Shown piece after piece: positions 1 through 5,997 of a stretch of DNA of 18,698 bases. The translations under genes and the position numbers were made by a program. The stretch is taken from assembly GCA_024654105.1 (NCBI GenBank), contig JANLID010000344.1, positions 1 to 18,698 of the forward strand, read 5' to 3'. Positions within the stretch are counted from its first letter, which is position 1; each line of letters begins with the position of its first letter. Below the pieces are notes generated by a model that ran no database searches, was not told the origin of the DNA, and worked only from the letters and a program-made list of their open reading frames with translations. The DNA is from Gallionella sp. Its GTDB lineage: Bacteria > Pseudomonadota > Gammaproteobacteria > Burkholderiales > Gallionellaceae.

Positions 1-680
1 CAAAAGGCGGCATGGAGCAGCGCAAGTTTCCCCTGCCGCCGCTGGAGGTGCAGAAGGAGATCGTTGCGGAGATCGAGGGCTATCAGAAAGTCATCGACGG
101 CGCCCGCGCCGTCCTCGACCACTACCGCCCCCACATCCCCATCCACACCGACTGGCCGATGGTGTTGCTAGGCGACATTTTCAAACTTTCGAGTGGACGC
201 GGGCTCACGCAAACAAACATGAAGGAAGGCCGCTATCCCGTTTACGGCGGAAATGGAAGAACAGGCACTCACTCCGAATACTTTTTGGAAACAGAAAATA
301 TTGTCATTGGTCGTGTCGGCGCTTATTGCGGAGCCGTTCACATCACCGAGCCGAAAGCATGGATCACGGATAACGGGCTCTACGTTACCGAATTTAAGCA
401 AGAGATTGACCTGGGGTATTTGGCACAAGTGCTGGTTCAGTTGAATCTGAATCAATTCGCCAAAGTTGGAGGCCAACCTTCAATCTCACAGACGACTGTT
501 TGTGAGAGAACAATCCCCCTCCCGCCCCTCGCCACCCAGCAAGCCATCGTCGCCGAGATCGAAGCCGAGCAGACGCTGGTTGCCGCCAACCGCGAAATGA
601 TCGCTCGCTTTGAGAAGAAAATCCAGGCTACTCTCGCCCGCATCTGGGGCGATAATACGCCCGAAGCGGCTGAGACCTGA
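1..680 (+). CDS. hsdS: Type I restriction-modification specificity subunit, C-terminal part (5' end outside window)
   Basis: HsdS chooses the DNA target for the type I methylase and restriction complex. The frame is open to the left edge (codons run from base 3), so the ATG at 12 is internal. What remains is a conserved spacer helix beginning KFPLPPLEVQKEIVAEIE, a target-recognition domain (from about DWPMVLLGDIFKL to the PSISQTTV block) and a second conserved helix region, PLPPLATQQAIVAEIEAE, ending in RFEKKIQATLARIWGD. The two related helix blocks flanking a variable domain are the family hallmark. The first block resembles the linker seen in HsdM-HsdS fusions, so the missing 5' part may be a methylase; this is inference. 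The DNA of the recognition domain (about 165-500) is visibly more AT-rich than the helix-coding flanks, as expected for an exchanged cassette. The next gene starts 4 bp after the stop. No hsdR lies downstream in the window. Confidence 0.88.
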   Translation, partial: KGGMEQRKFPLPPLEVQKEIVAEIEGYQKVIDGARAVLDHYRPHIPIHTDWPMVLLGDIFKLSSGRGLTQTNMKEGRYPVYGGNGRTGTHSEYFLETENIVIGRVGAYCGAVHITEPKAWITDNGLYVTEFKQEIDLGYLAQVLVQLNLNQFAKVGGQPSISQTTVCERTIPLPPLATQQAIVAEIEAEQTLVAANREMIARFEKKIQATLARIWGDNTPEAAET

Positions 681-683
681 GCT

Positions 684-1586
684 ATGAACCTGCAAGAAGC
701 CTACTACGAGCAAAAGTTTGAGAACGAGTTCCTCCGTGCAAAGGGGGATGAATTTCAGACTCTTTTTGAACGCCTGATGGGATTGGCCTACAAAGCTGAT
801 TTCATGGCATGTCGTCCATGGGGTAACCAAGGTGACCGAAAAAATGATGGTTTTCTAAAGTCTGAACGTCGGCTGTTTCAAGTTTATGCTCCTAACACAA
901 TGGAGGCGACTAAAGCCATTGCCAAGATCGCCGAGGATTTCGAAGGCGCAAAAGCGCATTGGGGAACACATTTCGATAAATGGGTCTTTGTCCACAACGC
1001 CACAGACGGTTTGCCGCCCCATGTCCAACAGTTATTGCTCAATTTCGAACAAGCGAATAATGGGATTGTCCTTGAACCATGGGGATTGGAGGAACTCAGA
1101 CTGATTTTCCGCAAACTTGCGAATGAAGACAAAGCCTCCTGGCTCGGACTTGCGCCAACTGATGCAACAAAGATCAAACTTGGTTTTGGTGATTTGCAGG
1201 TTGTGCTTGAGCGAATTGCGTCACTCCCGGTACTGCCGATGGCTGAGGTAAAAGAGGTACCCATGGGCAAGATTGAGGCCAACGCGCTATCCGAGAGCGT
1301 TGTCCGGCTGCTCAAGGAAGGCATGTTAAAAACGCCGCTTGTCACGGATTTCTTCCGCCAGTGGCATGATGAAACCCTTGGCGAAAGACTAGCAGAGGCA
1401 TTCAAAGCCGAGTATCAACGGTTGCGTCAGCATCAATCCCCGAACAGAATATTTGCCGAGCTTCAATCATGGGCTGGCGGAGATCATCGCGGCATCCCGG
1501 AGCATGAGCTAGCCGTTCTGACGGTCATCGCGTACTACTTCGAGCGCTGCGATATCTTCGAAGAACCTCGGAGTGTAGCGCCATGA
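684..1586 (+). CDS. ABC-three component (ABC-3C) system effector protein with nuclease-like N-terminus
   Basis: This 300-aa protein is the first gene of a three-gene overlapping cassette whose other members are an MC6-type middle component and a DUF2326 ATPase. That is the gene set of predicted ABC-3C conflict systems, in which a sensor/ATPase pair is thought to license an effector. The N-terminus (about residues 20-105) reads like a restriction-endonuclease-fold domain: FQTLFERL with E29, then WGNQGDRKNDGF with D51 and D55, then FQVYAP with Q66. In related Mrr-like nucleases the last motif is QxK; here the lysine place holds Y68, so catalysis is uncertain. The C-terminal half (about 200-300) is helical, with an HELAVLTVIAYYFERCDIF tail, and matches the position of the ABC-3C C-terminal domain that ties effectors to the middle component. 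Its end overlaps the next gene by ATGA. Family assignment is from memory of the architecture; activity is inferred. Confidence 0.75.
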   Translation: MNLQEAYYEQKFENEFLRAKGDEFQTLFERLMGLAYKADFMACRPWGNQGDRKNDGFLKSERRLFQVYAPNTMEATKAIAKIAEDFEGAKAHWGTHFDKWVFVHNATDGLPPHVQQLLLNFEQANNGIVLEPWGLEELRLIFRKLANEDKASWLGLAPTDATKIKLGFGDLQVVLERIASLPVLPMAEVKEVPMGKIEANALSESVVRLLKEGMLKTPLVTDFFRQWHDETLGERLAEAFKAEYQRLRQHQSPNRIFAELQSWAGGDHRGIPEHELAVLTVIAYYFERCDIFEEPRSVAP

Positions 1587-1825
1587 TTCTCCCCTCCAAG
1601 CATCTCTCCCATGAACGCGCGCTGCTCACTGTTGGGGCGACGATATTACGGCGCTTACAGGATCCGATGACGGTTTCAGCGTTGTGGGAAAACATGCTGT
1701 GCCCTGCGGAGGGATATGCAGCAGCACCGATGCGCTATGACGGATTTGTTCTCGCACTGGACTTATTGTTCCTCGTAGGTACTATTGATCTTCAGAATGG
1801 CCTCTTGAGACGAAGCTCACCATGA
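1583..1825 (+). CDS. ABC-three component system middle component, MC6-like
   Basis: A small helical protein of 80 aa. It starts on the ATGA shared with the effector gene and ends on the ATGA shared with the ATPase gene, so the three reading frames are translationally coupled. The length, the winged-helix-like feel (ALLTVGATILRRL, then ALWENM, then DGFVLALDLLFLVGTIDL) and the position between an effector and a DUF2326 ATPase fit middle component 6 of ABC-3C systems. This part is predicted to link the ATPase to the effector. No catalytic residues are visible and none are expected. The closing strand (GTIDLQNGLLRRSSP) looks like the beta-wing seen in short winged-helix proteins; that is my reading, not a computed fold. 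Confidence 0.75.
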   Translation: MILPSKHLSHERALLTVGATILRRLQDPMTVSALWENMLCPAEGYAAAPMRYDGFVLALDLLFLVGTIDLQNGLLRRSSP

Positions 1826-3543
1826 TTTATCAAATTTTCAGCAGCCTGTCCACGTTCAAACGGCTCGAATTCAAGCCTGGGCTAAATGTATTGCTCGCCC
1901 AAAAGGAAGAAGGGGCAAGCGATAGGCAGACCCGAAACCGCGCTGGCAAGACTAGCTTGATCGAGGTCATACATTTTTTGGCTGGTTCCGATGCCGGAAC
2001 AGATTCATTGTTTCGCACGAACGCCTTGGTCAACGAAACGTTCAGCATGGAGTTCGATCTTGGAGGGGACAAGGTGTTCACCCAGCGTTCCGGTGCACAG
2101 AAATCCAAGATACATGTCACAGGTGCCGAATTTCTGGGCGATAAAGCCGATCTGTCAAATCCCGAGTGGTTGGAATTACTCGGCAGCAAGATGTTTGCAT
2201 TGCACAACATCCCGGAGATTGAGGGGCGCTCTCCGAAATTTCGCTCGCTCTTCTCTTACTTTGTGAGGCGTCAACTTAGCGGCGCTTTCACGACACCCGA
2301 GAAGCAGGCAACAATGCAGCAAGCCGGTGATTATCAGGTCGCGCTGTTGTTTTTGCTCGGGCTTGATTGGAAAATTGCCAGCGACTGGCAGAAGGTTCGG
2401 GATAGAGAAAAGTCATTGAACGAACTTAAGAAGGCCGCAGGTGCGGGCGCTTTCGGCAGTGTTATTGGTAGGGCGGCGGACCTGCGTACCCAATTGACTG
2501 TGGCTGATGCGCGACTAAAGGAGATCCAATCCCGTGTGGCTGAGTTCCGGGTGTTGCCGGAGTACGCCGAGATGGAGGCGGAGGCTGACCAACTGACCCG
2601 CGTACTCAATGAACTATCGAATGCCAATGTGGTAGATGCGGCTATGATTCGGGACTTAGAGCGCGCACTACGGACTGAATCACCGCCTTCTTTCGCGGTG
2701 TTGGAAGGCATTTACGCCGAAGCAGGCATAACTCTACCGGGATTAACGATCAAGCGTTATGAGGATGTGAGAAATTTTCACGAATCTGTTGTTAGAAACC
2801 GGCGCGATTACCTTGCAGAAGAGTTGGATACCGCGAAACAACGCACTAGCGCAAGGGATCAGGAGAAGGGGCGACTCGACGAACGGCGTGCGACCGTAAT
2901 GAGGCTATTGCAAAGCCATGGTGCATTGGATCAATTTGCCAAGTTGCAGGGTGAAGTTGGGCGAATGGAAGCGGAAGTCGAATCACTGCGCCAACGTTTT
3001 GAGGCTGCAGAACAGCTAGAGGGCACTAAGAATGAGTTGGAGATCGAGCGGAATCGTTTAACACTTCGTCTGCGACGCGATTTTGCCGAAGAACGCACCA
3101 AGTTATCAGAAGCCATCCTTGCTTTTGAAGAAACGTCGAAGCAGCTTTACGAATCAGCCGGCAGCATGACCGTAGAAGAAACTTCCAATGGCCCGGTATT
3201 CCAATTTCCGATGCAGGGCTCCCGGAGCAAAGGCATCAAGAATATGCAGATATTCTGCTTTGACATGATGCTTATGCGATTATGTGCCAATCGCGGTATC
3301 GGCCCCGGATTCTTGGTTCACGACAGCCACCTTTTCGACGGTGTCGATGGCCGGCAGGTTATCAGTGCTTTGAAAGTTGGGGCCAGTACCGCAGAAGAAT
3401 TGGGCTTTCAGTACATCGTTACTATGAATGAGGATGATGCATTCAAGGAGCAGATAGACAGCTTCGATCTCCGTGAGCATGTTTTGCCAGTCGTACTGAC
3501 CGATGCTCAAGAGGATGGCGGGCTCTTTGGCATCCGTTTCTGA
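1822..3543 (+). CDS. DUF2326 / SMC-like ABC ATPase of the ABC-3C system
   Basis: This 573-aa protein is the ATPase of the cassette. It opens with MIYQIFSSLSTFKRLEFKPGLN, the start common to DUF2326 and RecN/SMC-like ATPases. It carries a Walker A loop at residues 38-44 (RNRAGKTSL), in which the usual first glycine is absent but GKT is kept. A long charged region from about 185 to 440 has heptad character (for example EVGRMEAEVESLRQRFEAAE) and should form a coiled coil. The C-terminal DUF2326 region has KGIKNMQIFCFDMMLMRL followed by a Walker B-like block at about 494-508 (GPGFLVHDSHLFDGV). Together the two halves can form an SMC-type head. In ABC-3C systems this component is expected to sense an invasion signal through ATP hydrolysis and trigger the effector; that role is inferred from the family. 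Composition is nearer 50% GC than the core genes to the right. Confidence 0.85.
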   Translation: MIYQIFSSLSTFKRLEFKPGLNVLLAQKEEGASDRQTRNRAGKTSLIEVIHFLAGSDAGTDSLFRTNALVNETFSMEFDLGGDKVFTQRSGAQKSKIHVTGAEFLGDKADLSNPEWLELLGSKMFALHNIPEIEGRSPKFRSLFSYFVRRQLSGAFTTPEKQATMQQAGDYQVALLFLLGLDWKIASDWQKVRDREKSLNELKKAAGAGAFGSVIGRAADLRTQLTVADARLKEIQSRVAEFRVLPEYAEMEAEADQLTRVLNELSNANVVDAAMIRDLERALRTESPPSFAVLEGIYAEAGITLPGLTIKRYEDVRNFHESVVRNRRDYLAEELDTAKQRTSARDQEKGRLDERRATVMRLLQSHGALDQFAKLQGEVGRMEAEVESLRQRFEAAEQLEGTKNELEIERNRLTLRLRRDFAEERTKLSEAILAFEETSKQLYESAGSMTVEETSNGPVFQFPMQGSRSKGIKNMQIFCFDMMLMRLCANRGIGPGFLVHDSHLFDGVDGRQVISALKVGASTAEELGFQYIVTMNEDDAFKEQIDSFDLREHVLPVVLTDAQEDGGLFGIRF

Positions 3544-3553
3544 ATAGATCGTG

Positions 3554-4285
3554 ATGGACGAAGCCTACGAACTCAATAATTACCTGCCGCTTTCCTTCAA
3601 GAGCCCAAAAGAGCAGGAATACATCGCCTTTCTGTGGGACGCATTCGAGACCAACACCAAGCACGAAAAATACCAGTTCGCTTTTCTGGCCTATCACATG
3701 CTCACCATGAGCTTCATGTACTTCAACATCTGGCAGATCAAGCAGAACCGACCGGAGGACTTCGAGAAAGGGCTGATCGGCTTCGGCAAGGATATTGAGA
3801 AGGCCCTTTTGAATGCGTCCTCGCCCTTCGTGTTCAGCGCCGTGAATGAGCGCAGCATCCTGCGCTTCCTCAAGCTCATCGCCTGCGACAACGGCATGAT
3901 CGGCACCTACGCCAAGCTGGTGGACGATCGCAATGAAACAGCCCATCCGAACGGCAACATCTTCTACAGCACCGAGGCCGCGCTGGATGCCAAGATCACC
4001 GAGATTCTACGCGTGGTGGCGGAAATCCAGATCCACTCCCAACCGGTCATCGAACATTGCTTCCGGGAATTTCTGCTCCAGAACCACGATTCTGATACAC
4101 GCGAATACGCCGACGATGCCGACCAAATCCGCGAGGTGCTGATTCACGGAAATTATCTGTCGCAGAAGGATGTGGAAATTTGCTTGGGATTCGATATTGA
4201 CAGTCTCGCGGACCAGCCAAACTTTGCGAATATCAAGGCGCTGTTTGAGAAATTCCGGTTCAATCACTCACAGCATGAGGATTGA
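3554..4285 (+). CDS. Conserved type I R-M-associated protein with HEPN-like Rx4H motif
   Basis: This 243-aa helical protein starts 10 bp after the ATPase stop. I recognise the opening (MDEAYELNNYLPLSFK) from uncharacterised proteins encoded inside type I restriction operons. The ATG at 3554 is chosen over an in-frame GTG at 3551 because relatives begin MDEAYELNN. Around residues 122-133 it has LVDDRNETAHPNG, which contains R126-NETA-H131. This is the Rx4-6H signature of HEPN domains, with the polar residue after Arg that active HEPN RNases favour. The flanking segments are mostly alpha-helical, as HEPN requires. HEPN proteins are RNases or partners of nucleotidyltransferases in defence and toxin systems. 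RNase activity is inference, and a purely structural role in the R-M complex is also possible. The gene converges on the yhaV-like gene with only 4 bp between stop codons. Confidence 0.65.
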   Translation: MDEAYELNNYLPLSFKSPKEQEYIAFLWDAFETNTKHEKYQFAFLAYHMLTMSFMYFNIWQIKQNRPEDFEKGLIGFGKDIEKALLNASSPFVFSAVNERSILRFLKLIACDNGMIGTYAKLVDDRNETAHPNGNIFYSTEAALDAKITEILRVVAEIQIHSQPVIEHCFREFLLQNHDSDTREYADDADQIREVLIHGNYLSQKDVEICLGFDIDSLADQPNFANIKALFEKFRFNHSQHED

Positions 4286-4289
4286 GCTG

Positions 4290-4742
4290 CTAAGTCGCCG
4301 CTGCGGATTCCTTCAATAAATCATCAAAGCTGTTCGGAACATCTCCGCGTCGCAACATGCGTTTGAATACTTCGTACACATCGGTCTTAGCTCCTGCTTT
4401 GCGCAGAGTGCTTTCGTCATTCAGCCAGGCATAGACAATGCGTTTATCTTTGCTGGCGAATTTGAAGAACAGGCGATAGCGCGGTGGAAGACGATGCTTT
4501 ACTCGCCGCCAATCTTTGTAGCTATCGCCGAGCGTGCCACCTAGCCAGAAATCGCGATGCTCAGGATCATTTGGCACTTCGATGCACACGTTTTCAACAA
4601 CGGCCTTGAGCAACTTGGCTTTGGGGTGGTGGCGAAAACCTTCCGGGTCTTTGATCGCAAGAGCGGTAACTTCGGCCTCAAGTTGGTTGAGGGTTTGCCC
4701 GAACAAACGGAAATAAAACAGGTTCCAGCCGTTGCTGACCAT
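4290..4742 (-). CDS. yhaV: YhaV-family type II toxin (RelE-superfamily RNase)
   Basis: A 150-aa protein, close to the 154 aa of E. coli YhaV. It matches that toxin along its whole length: an N-terminal VNGW-like start (MVSNGWNLFYF), a helical stretch FGQTLNQLEAEVTAL followed by KDPEGF, the block DSYKDWRRVKHRL, then PPRYRLFFKF, then IVYAWLNDESTLRKAGAKTD and VFKRMLRRGDVP. YhaV is a ribosome-dependent mRNA interferase that is normally silenced by PrlF encoded just upstream. Here the upstream gene overlaps by one base (TGATG), so the two are translationally coupled, but its N-terminus is not PrlF-like. All the conserved blocks are present, so the toxin looks intact. It is the last gene of the minus-strand operon beginning at 7118. 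Confidence 0.88.
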   Translation of the reverse strand: MVSNGWNLFYFRLFGQTLNQLEAEVTALAIKDPEGFRHHPKAKLLKAVVENVCIEVPNDPEHRDFWLGGTLGDSYKDWRRVKHRLPPRYRLFFKFASKDKRIVYAWLNDESTLRKAGAKTDVYEVFKRMLRRGDVPNSFDDLLKESAAAT

Positions 4743-5131
4743 CAGACTTTCACGTTGACCAGCAGTTGGGCAAGGCGGTCAAGTTGCGCTTCGTCGGCAG
4801 GCGCAACCAAACCGGGATGAGCATCAATTTGAGCATCCATGAATGATAGGAAAGAGGCGATCACACCGTTTTCCTCATCCGGCCAGTTAAGCGCTTTGTG
4901 ATCCAGCGAAATAACGGGATTGGTATAGCCGGGGTCAATGTGTGCATTGTAGGTAATGGCCGGATTGGTGCTCAACCCGCCAAATGCCAGAAAGGGAACC
5001 ATGGCAACACCCGGCCACATTGACACCGACTTCCCGACGTATTCATTTGCATCGCGAGACATATGCAGGCGGTTCATTTCCATCCATTGCAGGGCGGATG
5101 GTGTGGATATTGTGGCCTGTGAGAGGTTCAT
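4742..5131 (-). CDS. Probable antitoxin for the YhaV toxin: unknown N-terminal domain plus PrlF-like C-terminal tail
   Basis: This 129-aa protein sits between the TIGR04255 gene (4-nt ATGA overlap) and yhaV (1-nt TGATG overlap). That is the slot normally held by the PrlF antitoxin. Its last 40 or so residues (ENGVIASFLSFMDAQIDAHP, then PADEAQLDRLAQLLVNVKV) align by eye with the PrlF C-terminus, which has FLRFLDADIQNNP and then LV..V.V. The first 85 residues (containing MSRDANEYVGKS, MWPGVAMVPFLAFGG and HIDPGYTNPVISLDH) are not an AbrB/SpoVT swapped-hairpin domain, and I do not recognise them. The likeliest reading is an antitoxin whose DNA-binding domain has been replaced by a domain that works with the TIGR04255 protein. 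The start is fixed by the ATGA overlap. Function is inferred from position and tail similarity only. Confidence 0.6.
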   Translation of the reverse strand: MNLSQATISTPSALQWMEMNRLHMSRDANEYVGKSVSMWPGVAMVPFLAFGGLSTNPAITYNAHIDPGYTNPVISLDHKALNWPDEENGVIASFLSFMDAQIDAHPGLVAPADEAQLDRLAQLLVNVKV

Positions 5132-5904
5132 TTGTATTTCTCCAGTAGTTCGCCGTCAATTTGCCGGAAAAACCAGTCATGTGTGGTGTCGTGCGCTTCT
5201 TTCAACCAAGCTTTAATTTCTTCCGGTTGCCGTGGCGCATCGGCACCGCGCGACAACACTTGCGTTTCCCAAATCAAGGCATTCTGTTCGTTCTTGTGCC
5301 CTTGATTGTATGACACCTGGAAAATGCCCTTGGGTTGCAACATCGGATACGCAAGCGACAACCCTACACCAAGGTTAGCACCATCAATCCGCCCGCCCGC
5401 AAACAATGTTTGTGGCAAGTTTACAGAAATCTTGAGCCCATGCAAAAAATCCAGCGCTGTTTTACCCAACAAATTATCGGCGTCGATATAACGCAATGTC
5501 ACTTCAAAAATGCGCAGTTGCTCATTCGCATTTGGATAAATTGAGAACAATGTGTCAACAACAGCGGCGCACCGTGGAAGAAAAGCATCCCAATCATAGC
5601 TCTCGGTATCGTTGATCGTCAGTATGCCAGGCCCAATTTGCACCAGTGGCCATTGATCGGAAGCAACACGGAAACGATGATGTGGTGCATAAGGTGCAAA
5701 ACCCTCCGGCACTTCGGCTGTCGGTAAACGCTCCCAATGAGGATAATTATCTTTGATCGCCGAATACAGCTGGCCAATCAGCATCTGGTAGTAAGGATCA
5801 ACCGCCATTCCGGGCGGGCCATCCAAACCCCAACGCAGCTCAAATATGGCTTCCACCAACGGTTTGTTGGTTAGTTTTTTGATTGTACTCAGATCGGGCT
5901 TCAT
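5128..5904 (-). CDS. TIGR04255 family protein
   Basis: This is a 258-aa protein if it starts at the ATG at 5904 (MKPDLSTIKKLTNKPLVEAI). The frame stays open up to an ATG at 5997 that overlaps the XRE/ImmA stop, but the extra 31 residues look like a PIN-gene remnant plus promoter DNA. Family blocks are clear: KPLVEAIFELRW near the start, DPYYQMLIGQLYSAI, HHRFRVASDQWPLVQIGPGI followed by LTINDTE and DWDAFLP, LRYIDADNLLG, and at the end LIWETQVLSRGAD and AHDTTHDWFFRQIDGEL. TIGR04255 proteins are scattered through bacteria next to small partner genes and have no settled biochemical role. Here the gene overlaps the 129-aa putative antitoxin gene, so the pair probably acts together with YhaV. A perfect TATAAT lies 10 nt upstream of the 5904 start, which supports that choice. 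Confidence 0.82.
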   Translation of the reverse strand: MKPDLSTIKKLTNKPLVEAIFELRWGLDGPPGMAVDPYYQMLIGQLYSAIKDNYPHWERLPTAEVPEGFAPYAPHHRFRVASDQWPLVQIGPGILTINDTESYDWDAFLPRCAAVVDTLFSIYPNANEQLRIFEVTLRYIDADNLLGKTALDFLHGLKISVNLPQTLFAGGRIDGANLGVGLSLAYPMLQPKGIFQVSYNQGHKNEQNALIWETQVLSRGADAPRQPEEIKAWLKEAHDTTHDWFFRQIDGELLEKYK

Positions 5905-5914
5905 TTCGCGGCGG

Positions 5915-5920
5915 ATTATA
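5915..5920 (-). promoter_or_regulatory. Perfect -10 box (TATAAT) upstream of the TIGR04255 gene
   Basis: On the minus strand TATAAT occurs 10 nt before the ATG at 5904. Transcription would start about 4 nt before the start codon, giving a near-leaderless mRNA. No good -35 is seen at 16-18 bp; the region reads CGCATT or CCGCAT. The box lies inside the extended reading frame from 5997, which argues that the extension is not real coding sequence. Confidence 0.45.
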
Positions 5921-5961
5921 GCCCGAACAGCTTCTTGAATGCGGTGTGTTTTACCTCCTGC

Positions 5962-5997
5962 CAGGTAGGCGTTGGTATCAAGCAGCACCAGGATCAA
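5962..5997 (-). pseudogene. Remnant of a PIN-domain gene (first ~12 codons)
   Basis: The ATG at 5997 overlaps the stop of the XRE/ImmA gene (ATGA) and reads MILVLLDTNAYL. That is a textbook PIN-domain first strand with its conserved aspartate. XRE-ImmA metallopeptidase genes are often followed by an overlapping PIN-domain gene with just this kind of start. After about 12 codons (AGGKTHRIQ onward) the similarity stops and the sequence passes into the promoter and start of the TIGR04255 gene in the same frame. No further PIN motifs (later acidic residues) follow. The simplest reading is that recombination placed the TIGR04255-antitoxin-yhaV unit into the 5' end of a PIN gene. Confidence 0.5.
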
